From: Lasiosphaeris hirsuta
Taxonomy: Eukaryota; Ascomycota; Sordariomycetes; Sordariales; Lasiosphaeriaceae
Assembly: GCA_030549175.1 (NCBI GenBank)
Contig: JAUKUA010000007.1
Coordinates: forward strand, 372,001-436,000
Length of the DNA stretch: 64,000 nucleotides
Direction: 5' to 3'
Shown here piece after piece: positions 55,446-64,000 of the stretch. The position numbers and the translations under genes are program-made. The notes below the pieces were generated by a model that was not told the origin of the DNA, did not search any database, and was given only the letters and a program-made list of their open reading frames with translations. Within the stretch, counting starts at the first letter, position 1; each line of letters starts with the position of its first letter.

Positions 55446-56112
55446 TCAAGCCCCATTCTCAACCGCCTCTTCTGACGACTTCTGCAACTTGGCCGCGCGG
55501 TCCTTTGCAATATCACACATGGCCTGCCGTCGTTAGCAACCACACACTCCTGACCATGGTTCACTCACAACAGAAAGAACTCACCCGAATCGCCTCCCTC
55601 TCCTCCTCCCTGACATCCCCCCTCTCAATCCGCCTCCGCATATCCTCCACCACCTCCCCCCTGCCGCGCCCGTTCACAAATACGACATACCTCAGTCCCG
55701 GAAACCTGGCCTCATACTCGCGATTCAACCCCCTCAACCGCTCCGCCTCCTCAGCCCCGCCCTCCTGCAACCTCTGCTGCTCAGCGGCGCTCTGCGCACT
55801 CAGCACCTCCTTCTTGGGCTCGCCCAGGCGCGGGTGGCTCCCGAGGATGTTATACAGGGGCGCCTTGCCGTCGTCGTCGTCGCCGCCGACCGACTCGGCA
55901 ATGGCCAGCAGCTCGTTGCGCAGCGTCTCGATGAGGTCGGGGTACGAGGCAAAGGATAGGGCGCGCAGAGTGGGCAGGGCGAGGGCGTGCAGGTCGGCCG
56001 AGGGCTCGAAGAGGAGGTCGAGGGTGGCGGCGAGGGCGGCGGAGGGGAGGGTGGGGAGCGAGGCGACGGCGGGGAGGAAGGGCGTTGCCGCGGGGTTGAG
56101 CGCGTGGGCCAT
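55446..56112 (-). CDS. 2-oxo-4-hydroxy-4-carboxy-5-ureidoimidazoline (OHCU) decarboxylase
   Basis: Two exons, 55585-56112 and 55446-55523, joined in phase 0 across a 61-nt intron (GTGAGT...GGCAG), giving 201 aa. Family marks: GSHPRLGEPKKEVLSAQSAAEQQ, with the catalytic-site His in GSHPRLG, then ARFPGLRYVVFVNGRGR and MRRRIERG; exon 2 supplies the conserved AMCDIAKDRAAKLQKSSEEA. The enzyme catalyses the third step of uric acid breakdown, OHCU to S-allantoin, after urate oxidase and HIU hydrolase, and is often peroxisomal; here the C-terminus (ENGA) is not a PTS1 signal. Fungi use it to recover nitrogen from purines. No other purine-catabolic gene lies nearby, and this pathway is not normally clustered in fungi. 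Confidence 0.92.
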
Positions 56113-57304
56113 GTTTTGGGTCGAGGGTTTTCCGTTTTCTTTTGCAGGATCTGTCTGGCCCGAAGGAGGGGGAGGGGGCGGGTTGGGTTTGGATGGGATG
56201 TTGCTTTGGTGTGGCCGAGATGGGAAGGAAAGGAGCGCCCACGCCCTCTTATCACTTGGGCCCCAGTTGACGCAAGATTGCCAGAGCTTCGGAATAAAAG
56301 CGGGTCCATTCGAGCGCGATTTGGCGGGGTTGCAGCAGTGACGTGTGTGTGAGAGGCTCTGGCGACGAACGAGACAGGGGACGGGTCCAACACAAGTTTT
56401 TCTCAGGCTCGCGGTCGGGTGGGGGGGCCAGGGGACCGGCCAGGGGACCAGGGGCTACAGCAAAACTGGGGGCATCCCGCTGCTGCACGTCGCCGACTTC
56501 CGGCCGGGGAGCCCTCATGAGCTGACAGCAATTGCTAGTGCCATGCTTGCCATGTCACCCATATTGTACTTTGCAAATTGTGCAAGCTGCTTACTGTGTA
56601 CACACAGGTACTTTGTGCACACCAGCCTGTACGAAATATAATCTTGAAGTCATCAAGTGACTTTTCATGGCCCTACGCCAAGGTACCTCCTGCGTTTTGT
56701 ATCTATATACCTATCTATGCATGCACGTCAGCTAGACAGACCTCTTAGAGTTATCCCCCCCGTCCGCTCGAGTTGTCGGCCCCGTCTCGATGTATCGGCC
56801 GGGACCGCGCGATCCCGCAGACCGGCTCCGAGACGCCTTTGTTAGCAAGCACAGCGAAATCACTTTCATTCGAGCCAATAAACATATCTTTGAACTTAAG
56901 TTCTCTTTCTCTGAATCTCCCGACACCGCTTTTCATTCGCTGCTCAGCGTTCCAAAACCCGAAAACCCAACTCCTCTCCCATATGCAGCCAGCTCACTTA
57001 TCCAAATCGCACAAGATCAGCCCCCGACAGTAAGACGCCCTCTGCCATCGGCAGAAATCCAAAATGCGTCCGGTTTTGTAGCACCACCAATGCGTTTTGC
57101 ATGCAATAATTACAACCATTACCCCTATGCCTCCCAAATAACCCTCAAGGAACAACGCCGAGGGTTGGTCCCTGCTGTCATGGCCCGACCGCAAAGAGCT
57201 CCCTGATGCTAAGATGCCTTGTAAATGACATATTGTAGGCGGAAGAATCCATTTCCGCCCCTCGTTAGAAATGCTTCGCATGTTCGTCCCGTAAAGTTCG
57301 GCCC
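56113..57304. other. Intergenic region upstream of the OHCU decarboxylase gene
   Basis: About 1.2 kb. It contains the OHCU decarboxylase promoter and the 3' side of the next minus-strand gene. Short plus-strand frames lack recognisable features. Confidence 0.45.
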
Positions 57305-58608
57305 TCAGCACCTCGCATTCCATGGGATGCCATCCAAATCATCCAGATAGTCTTCGAAATGCTCGCCCGGCTCGTCATCCGACGAGTCGTCCTCCCCGCC
57401 ACCAAAGATGACACCAAAATCAGCGTACACATCGTCCGGCTCGTCGCCATATCGACTCTCATGTTCCGACGTTGGGAACGCCACGCTCTCGTCGTCAAGA
57501 TCGTCCTCGTCGAGATCGATTGCCGGTCGTGAGGACCTCAGTTCTGGAGAGCGCAGAGGCCTTAGACGCGGACTTGGCGGTAGCCGCAGTGTAGGCTCTG
57601 TTGGCCGCAGGCCAGCCGGGGATCCCGGCGGCGATGCACGAATCTGCATTCTGGTCCTGCCAAGGGGATGCGGGGGGTTTCATAAGGGATACGCACAACC
57701 GGCGTCAGCGGGGGAGGTGTATCATGATGAGGCTCGGACGCCATGGGCAATCGTACTGCGGCAATGGCGCCAACGCCCTGACTCGGCGACACCACGGGAT
57801 CGGCTGTCAAGTTGGCAGCCTCGACATCGCAGTCATCTCCCGCCTCGGAGCGGATCCGCAGACGAAGGCGGTTGATTACCGCTGCACGCCGCAGCATCGA
57901 GGAAGGGCTTGGATGTGGCGTAAAGGACTGTTGCCCGGGAACCGCCCCAGCACCTTGTTGTCGCCGGGTTGCTACGATGGCAGCAATCCTCATATAACGC
58001 CTGTCGCCAGATACTGTAGACTCTCGGCAGCGAATGTGTGTTGCGGGAGACGAGAAAGGTTGCGAAAGACGAGACGTGATAAGCTGCTGAAGTAGACGTC
58101 GCTTCTTGCAGCCCACCCCCGCCGTATTGAAGCCATCGACGTCTGTGTCTGGCCGACGGCGCTTTAGAGAACGCTTAGGCGGCGCCGGGGCCACCTTGAG
58201 CGGGAAGGTCAAAATCGGTTTGCCCGAGGGGACCACACGAGCAAATGCTGGTTTCGGTGGAGGGGTTTGGGGGGTGGTGGCAGGCTTTGGCTTCCAGGCC
58301 ACCGCGCTTGGCACAACAGACAGCTTTGGCGACAAGATCGTCCCCAAGGAACCCTGCGGTATGGGCTTTGACTTTTTTATTACTATTGACGGCTCCGAGT
58401 CGATACTGTGAGATGGGTTGTGGAGCTGCGCTCTGCCAGCCCTGGAGAGCTCGCAAAGGCAATCGTTTAGCGCCGGGAGGGCTGCTACCTGCAGCAGTGC
58501 TGCACCGAGATCCACATGTTGAGCATCCTGGAACCGGCTGTCGTGGAGGTGCCATGGCCCGTACTGCTCGAATGGCCTCTGGTTGAGGGCCTCAAACTGC
58601 ACCCTCAT
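57305..58608 (-). CDS. Unknown basic protein with acidic C-terminal tail
   Basis: Two exons, 57697-58608 and 57305-57643, join in phase 0 across a 53-nt intron (GTGCGT...GCAG), giving about 416 aa. The intron has another possible acceptor (TTGGCAG), but only the later one keeps the acidic frame. The N-terminal 60 residues are helical (MRVQFEALNQRPFEQYGPWH; VDLGAALLQVAALPALNDCL). The middle is basic and proline-rich with nuclear-localisation-like runs (PPKRSLKRRRPD, CKKRRLLQQL). The C-terminus is strongly acidic (RPAIDLDEDDLDDESVAF, EPDDVYADFGVIFGG, EHFEDYLDDLDGIPW). This looks like a nuclear regulatory or chromatin-associated protein, but I recognise no family. The first ATG is uncertain: an upstream open stretch (58,840-58,618) might be a 5' exon. 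Confidence 0.65.
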
Positions 58609-60065
58609 GATGTCGGATTAGACTCCGCTGCTGAGCCAGCGGTTTGCAATACCTTCGAGAACCCCTCCTTGTTCCTCGGTCACGACCGTCAGCGCTACAT
58701 TAGCAACGCATATCGGCACGTGCTGAAGTAGACGAGAATAAATGATAGATTTCTGGAGTGAGCAAGGCCCAATGCTGATCCGGTTTCCCAAGTCCGACTT
58801 GGTCTGTAGATAAGAGAACGGCGAGAAGGTGATGCACACCGGGGTTGGCTTGCTAAAGCTATCTCGGGCGGATGTAGATTCGAGGTGAGGAGTAAATCAT
58901 GGACTGGTCGAAGGACAAGTAGATTCGTCGATTCCGGCGGTGGGATGTCGGAGACAGCTGTTGATCAACGTGAGGCAAAATAAGGTCGATGTCGAAGTCG
59001 GGTGATATTCAAGGTGGTCTCAGCGTAGTCGGTGTCCGGGGAAGGCTGTGGGGTGACTTCCGTGGGGTGAAGGGTCGAGGGTGAAGAGGACAGGAACAAC
59101 CCAAGGAGGATAGCCAGGAGGATTAAGAACGGATAACAGGCGGCCCCGTACCCAAGCCAACTGGTTGTGGTAACTGAGCACGAGGTGACGAGAGAAAGGA
59201 GGGGTGGGTTTGCTTCGCCGTCCTCCCAAGGGGGATGGGGGATAGCCCTTGGAGTAGGTTTCTCGGTACCTCGCCACGGGTGGTCCTAGCCGGCCGAAAG
59301 GGGAGAGAAGGGTGTTAAAGTAGGGGGAAGAAGGCGGAACAAGTATCGGGACCGCCCAAGGCACGAGATGTATATATTTCAAGGGTGAGTGAGGCGACAA
59401 GGCAGCATCCAGCCAGGCGGTGTCGGGTGGAGAAGACGGAGATCTGGTTCCAACTTCGCAGGATGCACGACCGGGGAGAAGGGGAGGCTAGCGTCGACGG
59501 GCTCGACAAGCCTTGGCGAGAAAACCGAGCGTGTCGAGGCAGGTAGCAGCAGATTAATAAAGGCTAGTGAAGAGCTGTGCTGCAAGCCGGACCACACCAA
59601 GCCTAACGAGGGCATTGGGACAGCCCTAGTCAGAGCTAGGGTGACACGACATGGGGTTCATGGCTCGAAAAGCTGGGGATGAAAATGGAGGGGAGGAGGG
59701 CGCTGATGGGCCGGGGAATGCGTGGCTGCGGAGAAGCTGGAACGGTAGGGGGGGGGGGGACAGTCGGGGGCAGGGCAGCCAGTAGCAACACGCAGGTGAC
59801 TAGTGATGTGGCCGGCTTCAGAGGCGTTGACACCGTTTACACCACCGAGGCAGACATTGTGCACTTTGATACCAGACGGAAGACAGGACAGGTTCCCAAG
59901 GCCAAGCCGCGCCGAGCTTGGTCGAGATAGCCGGCAGGCACTAGGACCCAAAAATGAGAAGAAGCAGGTCCAGAGACAGATCTCGGAGAAGACAGAGGGC
60001 CAGGGAAAACTGGGCCGCCCGACGGGTTGAGGCGCCGGCTGGTCGGCAAAGAGCGAGAGACAGCG

Positions 60066-60102
60066 CTTGGGAGTGCTCTTGGGAGTGCTCTTGGGAATGC
60101 TC
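60066..60102. repeat. 12-bp tandem repeat, three copies
   Basis: Three copies of CTTGGGAGTGCT, the last with one change, in the gene-poor right end. Confidence 0.75.
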
Positions 60103-63100
60103 CTTCTCGAGAAACGCGCCGGGGGGGCGGGGGGGGTTTGCCAGACCTCGATACGCCTGGAGCTAACTTATGAGCCGCGCGTACTTTTTGCGAGTCCGTG
60201 GCTTAGTGTCTTGGACTGTTGTGAGACCGGAGAGAGTAGAGAAAGTAAGAGAGGCGGGGCGCGGGAATATGGCGAGGTGTCACGACGACTCGATGGGGTC
60301 ACCAGACGCAGTTGGCGACGGACACACGGCAAAATCTCATGACACTGGAGGGCGGCGAAAGGCCCAGAGCCCAGCGTCTAGAGGGGGCCGGTCAGACTGG
60401 ACTGGACAGAATAGGCCAGATGGGATACTGAAGCCGTTGACCGAGCGCAGGCGTTCCAGGGTGGTCCAGGCTACGTCTTTTGCGTCTTCTCAGCGAAGCA
60501 CAGCAGAGGGCGAGGATTCATCCAGTTGTCGAGTTTTCATGGCGTAATCGAAAGACCAATTCGTTGCTTTGCAAGAAAGAGAGAGAGAGAGAGGGTGTGC
60601 GCCGGTGTGCCTGGTAAGTGCTCACTTGCGCCTGCTCTCGTTCTGTCTCGTCGAGTCTGGCAGGCGCACTCCCCCCCCCCTGGTTGAAGTGGTCTGCAGA
60701 GAAAGAAAGCAAATCCCTGCAGGCAGGGGCCCCTCTCTCGGCTCTTTGGCTCTTCTGTTTGGACAATTGGTCAGCTAGTGCTCAGTGCAGCAGCAGCAGC
60801 ATGGAGCAACAGCAGTGCAGTGATGCAGCGTTGCAGTGGTGCGGCAGCATGGAGGCTAGGTCCCCTTCGTCCCTTGTTCCCTCTACTAGCGTGCTCCGTA
60901 GGTTCCATGTTCCCCTCCCTACCTGTCCTGTCTGCCAAGAGAGCCAAGCAGCGCTCACTCATCCTTGCCCGTCGACCATGGCGATGTGACTTAGTGACCT
61001 ACTCTTTCCCCGGAAATTCTCCACCCTCTGGCCACAGGCGAGCGTGTCACCGTGTGTATCTGCCACTGCGATGTTGCACTTCTTGCGTTTCTTGCCCTTC
61101 CCTGTCGATATCGCGCTGGCTATTATCGCCGCCCGTCTGGCCTCGACGGTCGACCTGCTTGAGCTCATCAAACCCAGCGTCCCGGCGCGTCTCCCATCTC
61201 CTGTAATTATTTTCCCACCCCCTCTTTGTCGCGGCTGAAACACTTTTCTATCTTTTTTTCCCCTTTGCCATGCCCTGGCACTCGAGTCTCACAAGCATCA
61301 AGCAAGCACCAGCTCAAATACGCCCATAGCGACAGCAGTTGTTTCTGTCGTGCATCCAACCATCTCGCATCCCACAAATTTAGAGGAGCCAAGGCGCGGA
61401 TGCAATGAATACGACGAACCTATTGGCGGCCGTGTGATGATCATGGTCTCTGGCCGGAAGTCAAGGCAGCACCTTTCACATTTAGGCATGAGGCAAGGCA
61501 AGGTATGGATCCCATTTCACGCAGCGCATGGAGGCACTGTGCTAGTGCCTAAGGGTCTAAAAACAATTTTTGCGCGGCCCCTTTGACTTGGAGCGGGTCG
61601 ACGTTCTTAGCACTTGGCGTTATAAGCATGCACTGGGGTGCTTCGAGGGCGTGCTGGGGCAAGCCACCATCGTGAGAATGTTGCCATCTTTTGCTGACCT
61701 CTCACAAACGCCCAAGAGGCTCCCAAAACCGCAGTGCAAGTTGCCCGTTGCCTGCCGGCGCGCCGCGCTCACTGCTCACTGCTCACCCCAGAAGATCCCA
61801 AATCAGCCGTTCCAATGTCCCTCGCCCTCATTCGACGGGTCCGAGGTCACGAGGCGCACAAAAAGCCGCTTCCAGCTAGAAGCCAATCAAAGCCAGCAAG
61901 GTGCCCTCCTCATCCAAGTCTCGATTTAAACCAGAGGACGTGCACACACGCCCAACAGGACAAGAAGGCGGTGTCGTTATTTACGTGCTGTCAGGACTGA
62001 GCAAGTATTAGCCGACGTGACACACAAAGATGAAGGAGCATGGCGGGGTCGACATCTGAGTCTTTGGTCTTTGGCAAGTGTTGAAGTTCTCACACGTGGA
62101 AAGAGAAGTCGCCCCTCCGCTCAGCTGCGACCTTTGACATTTTGAGAATCAATCCCTGGACTCCAGAGCGGGCTCCCCAGATGTCTGGGGCGGCAGAAAA
62201 ACGGAGCGACTACAACCCCGGTTTTGGCGCCCAATGGCTCAGGTCTGCCAGCGTCCTGGGACCTTAGCTCCCTAGGCCTTCCCTGGTCCATCCTCGGGCT
62301 GGCGTGTTTTGCCTGCGCCAATTAACTACCATGCAGTCTTGGCCTGTCAACCACAGCACAATCGTTGGGTGCCATCACAAAGACGGTGAGAAGATAAATT
62401 ACTAAAACAAATTCGACGATAGGATGGTAGTGGTCGTCAGAGTCTAGAAATGGGTTTTGACGGCTTCCCGTTGCTTTTAGTTGTCGGCCACCTTGTCTCA
62501 AATCGCCCCTCCTGTCAACCCGCCTCGCTTCGTGCTACCGAGTAGATCCGGGGGTATTAGTGCTCAACGTTGGCTCTCATCGCGTCAAAACGGGTGTCTA
62601 CGACTTAGCGCTGCTTACCATTTGACGTGTTTGGTACTGTGTGAATCCTTCAAGACAAATCGGTGGAGGGCTTCGGCTGTCTCCGAGTCACCGTCGCCAC
62701 TCGGGCCAGGCCGTAGGCCTAAAGGAGGGAAAGGAGAGGGCTCAATCTTGCCAATCTCCCCCTCAATCCTTAGTTCTCGCGATCGTCCGGGGACCCCTAT
62801 TTTGGCTGGCGTGTTTCCTTTCTTCTGGCTCCCAAACCAAAGGACCGACCCCGAAAATAGGGATCGCCCCCATCAACCGTGCACCTCTTGTCGATTCTGG
62901 AGGCCCTTTCCGTGTCGAATGTCTGCCTCACTTGAGCGTACCCTGAAATTGTTTACGATTCGGCGTAGGGAGTAAGGAGTACCCTGATGTGCGTTGGCTT
63001 GGCTGGTACCGAGGCAGCCCCGGGGCGGATTGATCGCCACGGCCCGGGCATCGGGTTGCTGTTTCTTTTTTTTTTTTTTTTTTCTCTTCGACAGCTTGTG

Positions 63101-63348
63101 AAACGTCAACCCAATGGGTCTTGGCCAGATCAGGCTCGAGGATCCATGATGCGGCAACCGCGGTGCAGAATTGCGGAAATGTGCGGCAATTGTCGGTTCT
63201 GCTCTACTCCAAGTCCTTTGGGTCGAATTTGTTTTTCGCCTTTTCGCTTGCTCACACTCTTTTGGTCTGCCGCTACCACTCTGTCTGTGCTCCCGCCTTC
63301 TGCATTAGGCAGCTGTTTCGTCCCCTTTGTCCCGGATGAGCCCACTCC

Positions 63349-63465
63349 TCATCGAAGTCGGCCCAGGAGGGGTCCTCGGATCACGTAGTATACCATGACA
63401 AGCAGGCTAATGGCAAATGCGCAGATGACGGACAGAATGTGAGTCGTCATAATACCAATAAACAT
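63349..63465 (-). CDS. Possible very small membrane peptide or terminal exon
   Basis: A 38-codon frame from the ATG at 63465 to TGA at 63349 reads MFIGIMTTHILSVICAFAIS, then LLVMVYYVIRGPLLGRLR: a continuous membrane helix and a short basic tail. The frame stays open for about 35 codons upstream of that ATG without a start, so it may instead be the last exon of a minus-strand membrane-protein gene. I see no splice partner. Low confidence. Confidence 0.2.
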   Translation of the reverse strand: MFIGIMTTHILSVICAFAISLLVMVYYVIRGPLLGRLR

Positions 63466-64000
63466 CAAACACGGGAAGACGTCACGAAGCTGACTTTTCG
63501 GGCTTATCAGATACCGATTCCAAGGCTTTTTGCAAGTTAAACGTGACGCCCACGTGTCGGTAACTGCACTTGCTGCATGATCACTAGTGGTAAGATGACA
63601 ACTTTCCCCATGTTATATGATGCACCGAGTTGAATCCCGTAGTTCGTTTTCTATTTCTAGTATCATGTGCTGTATTTGCCGTAGGGTCAATGCCAGCAGA
63701 GAGTCATCTACCATGTGTATGACCATATGGCACGGCCTCAAGACGTGTTCCGCTTGATGGATATCTTGGATATATCATAAAGCTCATATCATAACCCCGG
63801 ATACTTCGGGACTCAACTTAGTATAGCAACTTGAAGTTTATCCGACCACCCACGTGATACGGCATCAGAGCCATACTCTGAGAATACCAATCCATGTTGT
63901 TCAACGCAGCTGAGCAGTTAGCGGTCGAGCTGTTTTCGAACTGGAATAGACAAAAGTTGACTCAAGTACTGGTGCCGATTGCAAGGTGATTGAGGACCCA

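Larger units (their letters stand above)
58609..64000. other. 5.4-kb stretch without a supportable gene
   Basis: GC-rich, many short overlapping frames, but none over about 170 codons and none with a recognisable domain. Contains a 12-bp tandem repeat (60,066-60,102), a GA microsatellite near 60,579-60,595, a CAG-type run near 60,788-60,800 and a T tract near 63,066-63,083. Possibilities: a long regulatory region with long 5' leaders for a gene starting beyond 64 kb, non-coding transcripts, or short multi-exon genes I cannot resolve by eye. Confidence 0.5.

Noticed and set aside
55355..56341. 328-codon plus-strand frame
   Set aside because: Opposite the OHCU decarboxylase gene, whose motifs and intron are clear.
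58618..58839. Minus-strand frame as first exon of the unknown acidic-tail gene
   Set aside because: No donor/acceptor pair with normal signals links it to the ATG at 58608; left as a possibility only.

Overview
The window looks like genomic DNA of a filamentous ascomycete (Pezizomycotina, probably Sordariomycetes). The evidence is short spliceosomal introns (about 43-130 nt) with GTRNGT-like donors, a Prp19 with four introns, Zn2Cys6, HET-domain and Con-10 genes, and GC-rich genes next to AT-rich transposon relics whose stop codons fit CpA-to-TpA change, the signature of repeat-induced point mutation (RIP). Gene models were built by eye from reading frames and splice signals, with no similarity search.

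Layout. 0-2.3 kb: an intron-containing tRNA-Asn and an ankyrin-repeat relic. 2.3-17 kb: a GC-rich gene block with a large disordered protein, a RING-like protein with SUMO-interacting motifs, Prp19, a PhzF-family enzyme, a small secreted protein, and a reading frame cut by one in-frame TAG. 17.8-24.0 kb: a nested, RIP-mutated transposon block. It holds a solo LTR with a 5-bp target duplication, a TA-flanked MITE, elements with long terminal inverted repeats (TIRs) that carry LTR pieces, and outer inverted arms of about 75 bp. 24.2-38.4 kb: an accessory segment with a Zn2Cys6 regulator, a Fic gene with one in-frame TAG, a small unknown gene tail-to-tail with a HET-domain gene, a Con-10 gene, and relics of an S10 carboxypeptidase, a CorA-like membrane protein and a PHO-4-type phosphate symporter. 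39.2-43.5 kb: a second transposon island with a complete but stop-riddled Fot1/Pogo element. 43.7-46.7 kb: a broken hydrolase-NACHT-ankyrin gene (fungal NLR architecture). 48.5-58.6 kb: a DUF2235 (Tle1-like) hydrolase, an aldo-keto reductase, a small membrane protein, OHCU decarboxylase (purine catabolism) and an unrecognised acidic-tailed protein. 58.6-64 kb: no gene I can support.

The working genes are mostly housekeeping or metabolic. The accessory 24-47 kb stretch, between and beside the two transposon islands, concentrates gene families used in fungal self/non-self recognition (HET, NLR, Fic), and several of them are decayed. No CRISPR array, rRNA gene or operon-like cluster is visible. 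The best leads for something new are the small-gene/HET tail-to-tail pair, two otherwise clean reading frames each cut by a single TAG, and the TIR elements that share ends but hold different LTR fragments.
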